NCBI GenBank assembly: GCA_028752905.1 | Contig: JAQNBH010000008.1 | Span: 2,594,025-2,658,024, forward strand | Reading direction: 5' to 3' | DNA from: Cladorhizidae sp. MBARI D1340-BT2 | Taxonomy: Eukaryota > Porifera > Demospongiae > Poecilosclerida > Cladorhizidae | Length of the DNA stretch: 64,000 nt | Shown: one piece after another, positions 35,357-47,670 of the stretch | How the letters are laid out: each line of letters starts with the position of its first letter | Position numbering within the stretch: position 1 is the first letter of the stretch | Program-made: the position numbers and the translations under genes | The notes under the pieces: generated by a model | Told to the model about the DNA's origin: nothing | The model's input: only the letters and a program-made list of their open reading frames with translations | Database searches by the model: none

Positions 35357-36954
35357 TATTGTAGGCCTTCTCCTTCAAGATAATTGTGGTCCAGCTATTT
35401 TCATCTTCTGAGCAGTATCCACTACATTATATAGAAATGATGGAAAGTTTCATCTGTTCCTTGTCTTCTGTAGAAAGGTTTGTGTCCTTAATCTGCGGCA
35501 ATTTGGATATTATTTCAGAAGTCCCAAACAAAAGATACCCAAGTTTAAACATAAGATGTTGAAAATTTCTCTAAGACAGATAATAGACAAATTAGCTTTT
35601 AGTCCATCATTTGTTAGTGTCCGGAAATTTCTGCCTGGCATCTTTAAGCATAAATTCAGACAATTAACCAAACAATGTACTGGAAGTGATGAGGAACCTT
35701 CTTATTTTGGTGGCACTTTCCCTGCATAGTTGCAGCCCCATTGATGCTTGCCCAGACATAGAACAAGAGAAAGAATATGTGTTATCACAGTATAGAGAGT
35801 GTCAGATTTAGCATTGAAAACTATAGCCCACTGGATCTTCACTCACTTAATAATCATTACTATCCCATCTAATGTCAACTGCTCCTGCTTTGCAACATCT
35901 GTTGCTTCATCAGCAATTACTGCACACCAAGTGGCAGGACACCATATTATTACTCAATAATGAATGTAACACACTTATACCCAACCTAGTAATCTGCTCA
36001 ATAACTATAAATGGGGACAAATACTTGATTTTTTCTTCAAGCAAGAGTCATAAATGGAACATCTGTTTCCAAATTCCCTCAATTTATTTATGTCGACAAA
36101 AAGTCTGCATCTTTAAGGATAAATTCAGACAATTCATTAAACAAAGTGTTGGTGTGAATTATTTGCGACCCTTTAGAACAGTCTCCCCATTAGTATGACT
36201 AAACCTTATAAAGACTTTTTGTAACTGCTTTTCATTCCCATTCTAGATTCCACTTTAGAACTGAATGTTAGCATTACTTGACAATTCTTACAGTAGAGAA
36301 GCAAAACCTTTCTTTCTATTGTGCTCGAGTTAAACAGGGTAAGCTGTACCACATTTCCATAAAACTTCTACCACTGGTATATAGCCTTGCTTGAAAGCAC
36401 AATCTGATTGGTATGTTATAAGGCTATCATGAAGAAAGGCACTTAGCCTCTTTAGTAGGACATGTTTAGGGCTAACCAAGATCCTGATTAGAGACTCATT
36501 CAGTTCAAATTCTGACTCATCTAGCATTAAAGGCACTCACAGACAGTTAATGATTCTCTTCTAAGTCCTCATCACCAGAATCAAGCATAGCCTCAGACTT
36601 TAGGTGCTTCTTTGAAGATAAGTATCAAAAAGGCTTGCCTATTAAGCCTTTTGGATATGTACCATGTACTGCTATAGGGCTACCCAGCATAACATGAGTC
36701 TTACAATATCCTGTTCAAAGAAAGTGTAGATGTACATGTACTACATTTTTGTAAATCAACACTTTAGTACAGCATCACTTTCTTACAATTCAATAGAACT
36801 CCTTCAAGTAAGAACTACACAACTATACCTACATTTTAATTAGGAACTAAACTACCTACAGAGACTGGCAATAGTACCCATCGGGTGGTAAGAGATGGAT
36901 CATCAGGAAGAGTAGAACTCGGGCAAGTAGGGGGGAAACAGAACAAACAAGTCG
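35357..36954. other. no recognisable gene
   Basis: Short frames include 35,872-36,198 (plus) and 36,330-36,536 (minus), without known domains. Two short plus-strand segments (near 35,635-35,700 and 36,105-36,170) are mutually similar (FKHKFRQLTKQ against FKDKFRQFIKQ), suggesting an old duplicated coding fragment of unknown identity. Confidence 0.35.
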
Positions 36955-37276
36955 GTGCAGAGCCTGCAAACCTCCACCATGTCCAAGAATTACCCGAGCC
37001 TGCAAACCTCCACCATGCCCAAGAATTACCAGAGCCTGCAAACCTCTACCATGACCAAGAATTACCAGAGCCTGCAAACCTCCACCATGCCCAAGAATTA
37101 CCAGAGCCTGCAAACCTCCACCATGCCCAAGAATTACCAGAGCCTGCAAACCTCCACCATGCCAAGAATTACCAGAGCCTGCAAACCTCCACCATGCCCA
37201 AGAATTACCAGAGCCTGCAAACCTCCACCATGCCCAAGAATTACCAGAGCCTGCAAACCTCCACCATGCCCAAGAA
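36955..37276. repeat. 36-bp minisatellite
   Basis: Nine direct copies of a 36-bp unit (CCAGAGCCTGCAAACCTCCA then CCATGCCCAAGAATTA), one of them a base short. The unit is a multiple of three, so open frames of up to 176 codons occur on both strands. These are not supported as genes by any other evidence. Confidence 0.95.
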
Positions 37277-37424
37277 TTTTTATATTTATTTTCATAAACA
37301 TTCTGAACAAAACTATATTGTCGACGTATCAACAAAAAAATGTGCTGGGGGGGAGGCTGCCACAAAATAGCAGCAAACTGCTTCAATTGTGTTAATTAAG
37401 GGAACTCTAAATAGTTGTACATAA

Positions 37425-37660
37425 GCGAACTCACTCCTGACAGGCTGATCGCATGGATGGTATTTGCTGGGTCACACCACTGATTTCGGAGGCTTCTATA
37501 TATGTCAATACATAACGATGGTACTGCATGCAGGAGCCAAATTAATTTTATTGGTGATTGATTGGTTGTTCTTAAGGGAGTAAGCCTAGGTTTGGGGGCG
37601 ACAATGGTACTACCAACTGGGTACTATAGGACTGGTGTTTGAAAGGCTGCACTCTGTTTC
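37425..37660 (+). repeat. duplicated block R4, copy 2
   Basis: Matches 29,937-30,220 with small indels (CTGACAGGCTGATCGCATGG; GGGAGTAAGCCTAGGTTTGG). Confidence 0.75.
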
Positions 37661-37919
37661 TCAGTACCATAAAGAAATGGTTTATGGGAGGTATATAGGC
37701 CAGAGTTGAGAGAGAAGAAACATTTTAATGAAAAGACGAAGTTATATATTATATATCTTGACAATACCTCGAATACATGCGTACATCATGATACATGTCT
37801 GTTAGAATGTAGGGATGGGCATGGCAAGGGCAAGAGGGAGGTGGGGTAGAAATGCAATTACATTTTAAAGAAAAGGATTAAGATAGAGTAAAATAGTTGA
37901 GTTAGATAGTTTTAGATAG

Positions 37920-38207
37920 TTACGTTAGCAAAGGTTTATATTCATTCCATTTTTGGAACTTGTGGGCGGCAAATATTTGCTGAGAGAAAGATATTGCTAG
38001 TTGTGAGGCCTTCACAAGGATGGGGACGGATTGTTTAGTGTGTTCTATTGGTAGGACATCAATTAGGGAATCTGTGGATTCGGTTGTGAAATGGCCAAGG
38101 GATCCAATCTCAATGGTGTTGTATTGTACTTGGAGGCCTTTAGCTTGCATATCGGAAATTAGATGGTGGTATTCTTCACTATTGTTGATATGCACTGCCT
38201 CTTCCAT
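37920..38207 (-). pseudogene. C-terminal fragment of a retroelement reverse-transcriptase ORF
   Basis: The frame contains YHHLISDMQAKGLQVQYNTI, then EIGSLGHFTTES, and ends near AAHKFQKW. The spacing K/E-Y-x-x-L...G-x-x-V...T-I-E-I-G-S-x-G-H and the following helix end are typical of the region after the thumb in many animal non-LTR RT ORFs. No RT core precedes it on the minus strand, so it is a truncated remnant. Confidence 0.5.
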
Positions 38208-38673
38208 GTGGAATCCTACCTATAGCCAGATTTAAAGTAGATTCCTTGATACTGGCACCAAAACCAGTCACAACCAAATGGATGGTTATGTGAAGGAGTG
38301 TCCACATCTCTTTTTGTATCAGTCACTCTCAATATATATACCGGTATATATTTTGTCTTGTCTATCTACTTTTCTTCCCACATATAACCATGTCCATTCG
38401 TCATATTTTTACTACCAGAACACTCCAAACTCATCGCCACAACTACCTTGTGTATAATTACACTTAATTTCGTTTTATAATTGAAGGCTGTTAAAGGGTC
38501 GTCAATGTCATAAACATCTGGTGCACGTGCAAAAGTGATCGTTTGTATCCAAACTTACACTGACGCCTACCAATGTCACGAAAAAAATCTCCTGAAAATC
38601 ATTTGTAGTTGGAGTTTGTTGTTAGCATCCTTTTCTTGCAGATGATCCGGGTAAGGATCATGTAAAGAGTAAG

Positions 38674-40148
38674 ACTCCAGAGTCGAAAAATCAGTGCGCG
38701 CCAATTATTTTTCGCGGTATATTTTTTTTAACGCACTTTTCTCTGCTTATCTTAAACGTGCGCGCTATGTACAGAGCGAGATATCGATTGCTCTTGCGGG
38801 GAAAACAAGGAAGTTATTGCCTATTTTAGGATAGGAGCAAATCTCTTTTGGCAAGTACTGCTACTTGTGGAATGTAAGGGAGAAAATATCTAAAAAGTAA
38901 TAATAATAGGATGATTATTGATAATAATATTATGATGAACATGTTTGGTGTTGTTAACTTGGTGTACAGTTGCAATGTAACTATGGTTAGATGCAAGAAG
39001 TCCAGCCTGAAAGATGGGTTTGCATGGGGGTGTCCTGCGTGTTAAACCATAAAGTCGATTCGTCATGGTTTGTATGTCTATGTCGATATTTTTTGATTTA
39101 TTGAAGGGAGCTTCTTCGCGAAGTCAATGCTTAGTCTGCAAACTTGGCTCCTTTTGCAGAGAGTACCCAGTTACTGCTGCTGCAAGTGAAGAAGGTGCAG
39201 TCGACCAACTGCAATTAATGTGTACCAGTGGTTGCAGGAAGTTTGCTCAACAGCCCTTAGCTGTCCAATAATCTTAGGTGGGCCTGGAGTCATCATGAGT
39301 CCCAATTCAGTGTGTTGTCAATTGTCACATCAACAGTACATTCTTGTGGCCATAGCATCACTATCAGAATAGCATCATTATAGCATCATTATTATAATTA
39401 TTGTGGATACAGCATCATAGGGACCGGGCCACCACCCGGGTGTTTGGATTGGTGGACACCAGTCATACTCCTGCACTGGGTATGCTGTAAACAATCACAA
39501 TTCCACTCCATTCTATGTAGTTGTTCAACACAAATTTTCAGGTTACATGCAAATCGATAATCCATTTGGATCAGTGGGCTACTTACAGACAGGTTGCTTC
39601 TCTGCTTGAAGTGGTTGCTCATCGGACTGTTAACCATTCAATAGAGTTCCTAAATCCAGTCACAGGTGTGCACACAAAATGTTGAATCCTACTGGAATAG
39701 AGTGAATTATGCCACAAGATATACACAGTATGTTAGATAAATTGATTTTAGCAGGCGGAGGATAAAGTTTAAAAGGATGAAGGGGATTCGTCGTGATCAA
39801 CTTCCTTCATACCTCGATGACTTTATGTGGAGGGAGAGGAATGCCCGCACAACTGCTGATGCTTTTCAAAACACAGTTCCCAGTATAATTTTGTCCTCTG
39901 ATGTTTTTTGTTGTTGGGTTTTTTCGATGCTGCATTTGTTGTTTTATGAAGTTCTTTGAAGTTGTGTTAATATGAAGTTGTATTACTTGTGTTAGTAGTC
40001 CTGAGGTAGCTGTTATTTACTTCGAGTTATCCTTTCTTGATGCCTTCCATTTTAGGGTGATTTTAGCGCGAGCGTTTAAGATAAGCAGAGTTTTAAAATA
40101 TATACCGCGAAAAATAATTGACGCGCACTGATTTTTCGACTCCGGAGC
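38674..40148 (+). mobile_element. degraded ISXO2/Merlin-like DNA transposon
   Basis: Terminal inverted repeats of about 80-90 bp: left from ACTCCAGAGTCGAAAAATCA through TTTTTCGCGGTATAT to about 38,765; right the inverse from about 40,065 to GATTTTTCGACTCCGGAG. Between them, plus-strand fragments of an ISXO2-type DDE transposase are visible. At 39,140-39,260 is a Cys-rich N-terminal finger (CLVCKLGSFC ... CTSGC). At 39,447 is VDTSHTPALG. At 39,567-39,670 is DQWATYRQVASLLEVVAHRT then VNHSIEFLNPVTGVHT. At 39,777-39,850 is MKGIRRDQLPSYLDDFMWRE. Frameshifts and stops separate them. No target duplication was identified. Confidence 0.8.
39420..39880 (+). pseudogene. ISXO2-like transposase remnant
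   Basis: This is the catalytic part of the element above. The order (VDTSHTPALG, DQW.TYRQV...VNHSIEF.NP.TGVHT, an NVESYWNR equivalent in a shifted frame, then RRDQLP.YLDDFMWRERN) is that of the ISXO2/IS1016-like family, where the last block carries the catalytic Glu region. At least two frame disruptions (near 39,490 and 39,682) make it inactive. Confidence 0.78.
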
Positions 40149-42834
40149 TGCGTATCGCGTAGTCTCATATAACGTACCATATCTTTGCTCGCATTCGCTC
40201 TAGTTTCCCGATTTATATATCAAATTATAGCTTGCAGTCTGTACTTTCTAATGGTAAGTCTCTTTTGTTATTTTGTTTCGCCATAATTTTTTCCTAGCTC
40301 ATTATAGGCTCTTCCAGTGCGGACCGTAAGCCGTTAAGTTGCCTACATATGCGTAGGAAATATTTGCTGCAGAGAAAAAAGGGAGAGCTGATGGAAAGGA
40401 AGTATATATATACCAATGAAGGTTTCAACTGCACGAACTTCAGAAGTGCAGACACACGAGGTATAAACATAGCAACAGTTCTCTAGGTATGTAGCTAGTT
40501 AAGTACAGATCATATCTAGCTGCTTAGCCATCGCAAAGACGCGAGTAATTTTTTCTCTTGTACACTCGCGTAGTTATCCGTCCAACCGAGCGGATTCCAT
40601 CTGCCATCTCTTTCAACGCCTCTCCATTGACAACAGTAATGCGGGGTTTTGGCTAAGAAGATTGGCCATCAATTCTCGGTTTTTGTCTTGCTTTTGTTTT
40701 TTGTTTTTGCTGCTGTCTTTTTGTCGCCATTGTTTCGTTGGTGTGTTGGAACTTTTAGTAGCTTGTACATTATATCAGTCGCCCTTGTAAAAAAAAAGGT
40801 ACATGTATATAGACAGCTTCCGGAATTTAGTGTTGACGTAACCAATGCATATTGATGCGATGATTTGTCTGAGTTAGCAAGTAGAAATACTTTGAAAATA
40901 CTTCAGTTGATTTCCCAACAAAACTATTCCAGCTACTAATAAACTTACCGAGTGTGAGCCCCTCTAGCCGCGCATGCTTCAACTTCACCGTATGTTCACC
41001 CGTGAAAAATGGGAACGGGTGGTCCACGTCTTAAATAAGGGTGGCTTATACTAACACATGGAGAGAGAGGGGAGGGGGCTTACAATAGTACTGTTCAGCA
41101 CGCATAGGGTTGGATTTTATCCAAACTGTTTGGATTTTTGACACTTAAATTTTCTGTTTGGATTTTATCAATGTTTGGATTTTTCATCATTAGAAAGGCA
41201 AACTCGCAAATGCCATTCTAGTTATACCCCATAGCAATGCTGATACCGAAAGCCACATTGGTCTCAACAAAACGAAGCACAGAAACAGAAATTCACTTTT
41301 AAACAGTGCAATTCAATGTTCCTCAAAAATGGTATGAATTTAAACCGAACACCGAACATGTGAAAGACAATGTGTAAATGCTATGAACACACTTTAGTAT
41401 GTTATTTCTCATGAAATTGTTTGGATTTTGTTTGGATTTTTTGTTGCCAATTTTTTTTGGATTACACGGGCGAGTAATTTGGAAATCACCAAAAAAATTA
41501 TGGCAACACTGGTACTGTGATATATACGTGATGGCCTTAACAGGCTCACCTTTCAAGATTAAATCATACAACGAGCATCAACTCAGATTAAACTGTCTCT
41601 GACAGCTATCATAATTTTAGCTCAAAATATTTTTTCCTTTCTAGACAATGTTGTTCGTTTGTACGTACTTGTTGATGGCCTATCTCAAGGCTGTACAGAA
41701 CAATTATTATCTAGCTAGCTACACATTGAAAAATATTCGTCCAATCATAACTGTAGTTTGTTTGCTTTTTGCCTTCATTGCCAGCTAGGAATTGGTGGTC
41801 GCCTATCATCGAGAAACTTCCTTAAGCTCAGACAGGTAAAGCTTCTACACTCCATCTCTACATCTACAAGAGGAGGGCAACCATTAACTGAACCTTGCCT
41901 CGGAGATCTAGAAGCTTGAAACGGACACTGATGGTGACATGGTATACAATGGAGTGCTTGAGATAGGTGTGAGTAAGGTATAAGATACAAACCTCATTTA
42001 TTTTATTTTATTATTATTATTTTTTTTATTGCTTCTCAGTATCATAAATTTTGCAGAGCGAGATGTACAGTTGCATATGAGAGTGGCCGGTGCACTGACT
42101 GCCTTGAACATGCGATGGTAAATTAAAAAAACACTTGTATATATAGTAGCTATGGATGGGGCAAGAATTTAGACAAAAATCATCTGTAGCTATATACTGC
42201 ATTGTACTAAGCATGATGAAATCACTACTTCCTTTCTAAGCCCCCACAGCTTCTTAGCTTGAGCAATACAGCTTTTGACCCTCGAGTGGTGAAAGAGCTA
42301 TATATAGCTACAAACCACAGACGCTGCACTGGTCTGGGCTAGGACCAAAGAATGAAGTCTACTGATGAAAAACTACAACGCAAGCTGCTACAGGAATCGA
42401 TGCCCCGAGATTTAGCGTTGTCTAGTTGTGGAGGTGTTTAATTGTCATGCGGATTCTTGCGTACATTTGCATACTCGACATACTCAGCTGCAATTTTTTT
42501 AAGCAGAACAGCTAGTCGTTTGATTTACCAGAATGGGTAAGAAAAAATAGACTTCAGAAATGGAGAGAGAGAGAGAGAAAAGTCTAAGCCTGCTTCTGAA
42601 ACAGCAGAACAAAGAATTGTGAAGGGGGGAATTGGGAAAATGGAAATGATCGTCATAGACAAGTTCTTCTAAAATGGAAATGATCGTTATGGTTAACTGA
42701 TTGAGAAATATGCTCCTCGAGCTCTTCTCCACATTACAATCTCAATAATTGACAGATCAGTGTATCGTGTTAGGCCTGCAGCTATGCTTGGATAAGGACA
42801 ATCCTTCGAGCAATGACGAGATTGTAAGTCTTAT
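40149..42834. other. no recognisable gene
   Basis: Several TTTGGATTTT-rich low-complexity runs (41,105-41,460) and short frames. The 68-codon frame at 40,649-40,855 has a hydrophobic N-terminus but no recognisable family. Confidence 0.35.
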
Positions 42835-44340
42835 AACTTGCATTCCCTCAGAAATCGATTGGCCCTGATTCTATCCAGAATGCTTAGATCCACAGCTGCA
42901 TCCATATCAATTCCTCTTTCTCTTATCTTTAATTCCTCCCTCTCTACTGGTGTACTAACCACTGACTGGAAGCATTCCTTTGTAGTCCTATCCCAAAAGC
43001 ATCTCCACCCTCGTCTTTCCCCAAGGATTATCGTCCCATCTCCTTATTATCTCTAATAAGCAAGGTATTAGAACGCCACATATTTAACTATTTACACAAA
43101 CTTATCACCATACAAGATGTTTTGTCAAACGTTCAGTTCGGATTTTGCCCAGGTCGGTCTACTGAAATAGCAATACTTAACTTAACTCAATCCTGGTTTG
43201 CTTCCTTGGATGCCCACAAGTCTGTCTGTGCAGTCTTTCTAGACCTCAAGAAAGCTTTTCACTCTGTGCTGCATAGACCACTTTTAAACACTCTGTCCTC
43301 ACTTAACATTCCTTCTCACCTCCTCTGTTGGCTTACTTCCTATCTTACGGCCGGTCACAGAGTGTCGCTATCTCTGGCGCTCTCTCTTCTTCATGTCATG
43401 CATCCTCTGGAGTACCTCAAGGATCTATTCTTGGTCCTCTTCTCTTTGTTCTTTACATTAACGATATTGCAAAGCTCCTACTCTCGACATCTTCTATACT
43501 TACTCTCTATGCAGACGACATCCTCCTCTCCCATCCATTCTCTTCAACCTCTTCCTTAGATTCAGTGCAATCAGACATTGAAATTATATCATCATGGCTA
43601 TCTTCCTGTCTCCTAATAATTAACCTAATAAGAGCAAGTACATGATGATCTCTCGTAAACCCTCGCATCCTATGCTCCACTGTATTAGTCCTCAATAGTA
43701 CTCCCCTTGATCTCGTCACTTCATTTACATACTTAGGAGTAACTTTCACCTCTAATCTCTCCTGTAACCTGCACATCAGCAAAGTAAATCAAGGAAAATG
43801 ATAGGGTTAATTTATCGCAACTTTTACCATCTCACTTATCCTTTCATGATTATGCTAATTATACTTTACACAACATTAGTTCTCCCTCATCTAAGTTACT
43901 GTTCCTCTGTGTGGTCACCTCCTCCCTCTTCTTGTAATTCAAAATCCTTAGAACATGTTCAGCATTTGCACTCAGACTCTGTCCTCATCAATGGACTTCT
44001 GACTATGCATCCCTTCTCTTCACCCTTAAAATTCCTACACTCTCAAATAGACATGCTCGGGCCAAGCTCCTAATTTACAAAATAATAAACAATTACATCC
44101 ATTTTCCTCCAGACTCAATCCAATTAGCTCCTACTCCATTCATGTCTTCTCGCCAATACCACCCATTGAACATCATAATCCCATTCTCCCGCACTGCAGC
44201 CATGCAGTCTTCCTTCGTTCCCTCTGCCACAGCTCTTTGGAACTCACTCCCAACCTCCATTAGATCCTCGTCCTCACTCTCTTCCTTCAAACGATTTATT
44301 AAACAATTCTTCGCCTAACTTCAACCATTGTTCCACCTAT
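42835..44340 (+). pseudogene. decayed CR1/L2-like non-LTR retrotransposon (RT half)
   Basis: A 5'-truncated plus-strand element. It reads IPLSLIFNSSLSTGVLTTDW (42,910-42,970), VQFGFCPGRSTEIAILNLTQ (43,130-43,190), VFLDLKKAFHSVLHRPLL (43,235-43,290), and after a frameshift near 43,350 ASSGVPQGSILGPLLFVLYI. YADD is at 43,508-43,519, SSWLSS comes next, and a thumb/tail with LVLPHLSYCSSVWSPPPSS lies at 43,880-43,935. The 3' end runs into short TGTAAGGCTATAAA repeats. Frameshifts and internal stops show inactivity. It resembles the missing 3' half of the element at 12.7-14.8 kb. Confidence 0.85.
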
Positions 44341-44456
44341 CATATTATCATGTATGTAAGGCTATAAATGTAAGGCTATAAATAGGCTATAAATAACTTT
44401 TGCTATTGAGTTCATGCTCATTTAAAAAAAAAATATATATATAATATATATATATA
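44341..44456 (+). repeat. LINE 3' tail repeats and (AT)n
   Basis: Short direct repeats AGGCTATAAATG/AGGCTATAAATA, then poly-A and (TA)n. Tandem short repeats at the 3' end are usual for CR1/L2-type elements. Confidence 0.65.
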
Positions 44457-45150
44457 TCAAATTGATGTTTTTTATTGCACTTTGCTCGCCACACAGTGCC
44501 TTGCATTCATTTCTAGTAGCATCTGCACAAATGCATTGTCGATTCTTCTAATTTCTGCCTGGGTTTCTTCACACAAAAGCTGGGCGTGGTGAAGCTAAAA
44601 ATAGAAGTGTGTTTGGAATTGTATTGCAGATAAAGGGCTTCTATAATAGCTTGCATCTTTGAACATTTCACTACAGGCAATCGGATCTTCCTGCCCTGAA
44701 CGGATGGTGACAAGAATTCTGAACAAAAGCTAAGCTTCCTCCATCCATCACTGGGAACAATACACCCTGCAATCATCAAATACACTTTATGACATGGGAC
44801 TTACACAACAGTGCCTGTTTCTAGATTCCAAGATAGCCTCAAAGATATGGCTGCCACATGATTATTAACTTCCACAATTGAACATTAACTGGTGGGTGCA
44901 AAGCAGAGACCTTGGAGCATATAGACATCATTTCTCCAAATTTTACATTACCACTCATAGTTAGCGATGTTCTATTGTTGACATGGTGAAGACTTAATCG
45001 GTTAGCAGAATGACTGTGGTACCTTAGTTATTATATTTTCATTCCACATGGCCAGAGGTAATAGCAAGATGGAATATGATCAGGAAAATAAGTGAAGCCA
45101 ATTACTTTAGTGGTGAAAAACATTTTGTGCAAGAAAATCACTATAATTTT
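44457..45150. other. no recognised gene; possible exon at 44,513-44,776 (minus)
   Basis: A minus-strand open stretch after a good TTGCAG acceptor reads GCIVPSDGWRKLSFCSEFLS, then PSVQGRKIRLPVVKCSK. It looks protein-like but I recognise no family. Its position downstream of the Rab-like gene on the same strand implies a separate gene, if real. Confidence 0.25.
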
Positions 45151-46120
45151 GTCTCCATTGAGGATACAGTGAGAGCCTGGGTCACTGCATCCTAGTACTT
45201 GGTGACTAGCCCCCAGGGTCATTTTAAAGGGAGGTCACCAGATACTGCATTGTATTATTCACCTCACTGAAATCTAGTGCTATTTATACTCAAATCAACT
45301 ATATACCTCCCAGACAGCCATTGAATAGCGGCAGGGGTGTCACTCCATCCTGAGATAGGTCACTATACGGTGAATAAGGGTCACTGAGAACTAGGATACA
45401 GTGACCCTCAGGGTTAAAGGGAGGTCTCAACACCTGCCATGCACTGTACTGAAATGCCTGCTTAGACAGGTCACAATAAAACTCGGGGTAGGGCACTCCC
45501 TTCTGAGGTAGGAGGGATCAGTCACTGTTCTCTGTCGCTGTTCTCATTCAAATGCACTCAGATAGGTCTCAACTAAGCAAGACAAATATTTTCCCAAAAT
45601 GCAATCTTCAGCTGTCTGCCTCACTGAAATCATAGTATCTCAAATGAACTGCATCCTCGGAAGATCATGGATAGCTAAGCAGTTATAGTTGAGTACAGTG
45701 GTCACTGTTTCCTTGCACAATTGCACTCCACCCTCGGATAATGTCTTGGCAATAACAGATGCGTTATTTATCTCACTGAACCTATGCTAAATTGAACTGC
45801 CTTTCAGCCAATCATCGACAAGAACGGGGTTCACTCAATCCCACGGTAGGTCACTGTATACTAGAATACAGTGATTCCCTGGTCACTGTGAGAACTAGGA
45901 TATAGTGACCCCCAGGGTCATTTTAAAGGGAGGTCACCAAATACTGCAACAACCTTCCATCCTCAGATAGGTCACAACTAACATCTTGGCATAACTATCC
46001 AGTCACAGATGCATTCATTATTCACCTCACTTATGCTCAAATGAACTGCCTCCTCAGCCAATCATCGACGAGAAGGAGGGTCACTCCATCCCGTGGTAGG
46101 TTACCAGATACTGCAACACC
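45150..46120. repeat. degenerate repeats around a GGTCACTG/GGGAGGTCACC motif
   Basis: Diverged copies of CCCAGGGTCATTTTAAAGGG, then AGGTCACCAGATACTGCA, with TATTCACCTCACTGAAAT recur at about 45,210-45,275, 45,390-45,460, 45,770-45,950 and 45,995-46,110. The arrangement looks like an old, indel-ridden tandem array. Non-coding. Confidence 0.6.
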
Positions 46121-47670
46121 AGAGATGAGTTCCCTCACCATACGGTTATGGGTAACTTCTGGAACAGGTGCAGAGTTGTTTCAGATGATGGAATGCCTAG
46201 CCCTCCAACCCTGTGCCGTCCAATGGTCCTGATGACTAGCTAACCACTACAACGCCTTTCTTGGCACAGAATATACATATCACTCCTGCTTCACCTTCCT
46301 TGATATGTAAATAGACTTCACTTGATCATTGTCAACCTGCTGAGTAATTGGCCTCGACTCTTTCTATACCATCACAGCCCAATCTCTGCAGGGACGTATA
46401 TAGTCAACCTGAAAACTCAGAAGCCTAGGTCCTTTCCACAATCTGTTAAATATCGCTAAATTACAACAAATTTGCTCATTTATGTTAATTAACACCACAA
46501 TCATAAATCTACAATAATTATTATGACCCACTTACACTAACACTTGGTGACATGCTGATGAGTACCAGGTGCATGCGAACACAAACCCTCACATCAGTAA
46601 ATGTGTCGAAGTGCTTAGCCCAGGGCACCTGGAAGTATACTAGGATGTCTGGGATACTCTGTGCAGGGGCATAATTGTCATCACACATCATTATCCTTGG
46701 GAATGAAGGGGTCTCGCTCCGCCTTGACGGAAGTTTCTACAGTAACAGTTCTTCTAGTTGTCTAAAAACTCTCTCCATTGTTCTAAAACACTTCATTTCA
46801 ACTTGACACGAGAGACAATATGAGAAGTCGGGTGTTTACGCAGAGGATGTTAGACTGCAATCACGTAGTGGTGCAGCGAGCTAGTAATAAACCATAACAT
46901 CTATTACGGTCAGGAGCATAAAAGCACTTAGCAGATACAAATATATAACCTAGCTTAGCTGTAAGGGTTCAAACAAACAGGTGCAATCTGGTACCCTCAT
47001 CATCCAGTAAAGGCACCAGCTGAAAACACCAACAAATGGCCGAGAACTCCTGCCTAGCAGCATAAATCTATGTAATTATTAATCTTGATACCTTTAAAAG
47101 CTGTAATGCTTAATATATAAGCAACTATATACACAAAGGAAGCAAAAAGCATTCATTTAACAAGTAAATCATGTTATAAGTGGCTGAAAAAGGCCACACT
47201 ACGTATATATATATTTTAGAACCGTCTTTCAAGAATTCACAATTTGTATGCACCCCTTAAAATGTATTTTAAGATGTGCTGATTGTATATAACCAACTAA
47301 AAAGCTGCCAAAGTGAGTCTTATCTTTGGACAGCAATCTTGGATTTGGAACATGCATCAAATATATCTAGAGAGCACTAGCCACACCCTCTGAGTCCAAT
47401 GACTTGGCCAGGTTCTGTGGTTATGCGGACTGGCCAGGCAACAAAATACCACAAAAAACACAAAAACACTCATAGATTTTTTAAACCCAATATGGATGGA
47501 TCCCTGACATTACAAGGGAGTCTCGTAAGAACTCGCACACCAGTACAATGCACCTGTCACACACACACACACACAATAGTGCCACAATACATACATATTT
47601 TAATCAAGACAGACAAAAAGTAGAAAAGCATTTGCTGATTTTGTGAAGTGAGTTAAAAACATTCGTCACG
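46121..47670. other. no recognised gene
   Basis: A minus-strand stretch at about 46,540-46,690 (SIPDILVYFQVPWAKHFDTF) is protein-like and could be an exon, but no family is recognised. A (CA)n run lies at 47,559-47,574. Confidence 0.3.

Noticed and set aside
36856..37386. 176-codon Trp/Gly-rich minus-strand ORF
   Set aside because: It is produced entirely by the 36-bp minisatellite; the sense of the repeat is open in other frames too.
40649..40855. Small hydrophobic secreted protein
   Set aside because: Hydrophobic T-rich translation in low-complexity DNA, with no homologue recognised and no supporting context.
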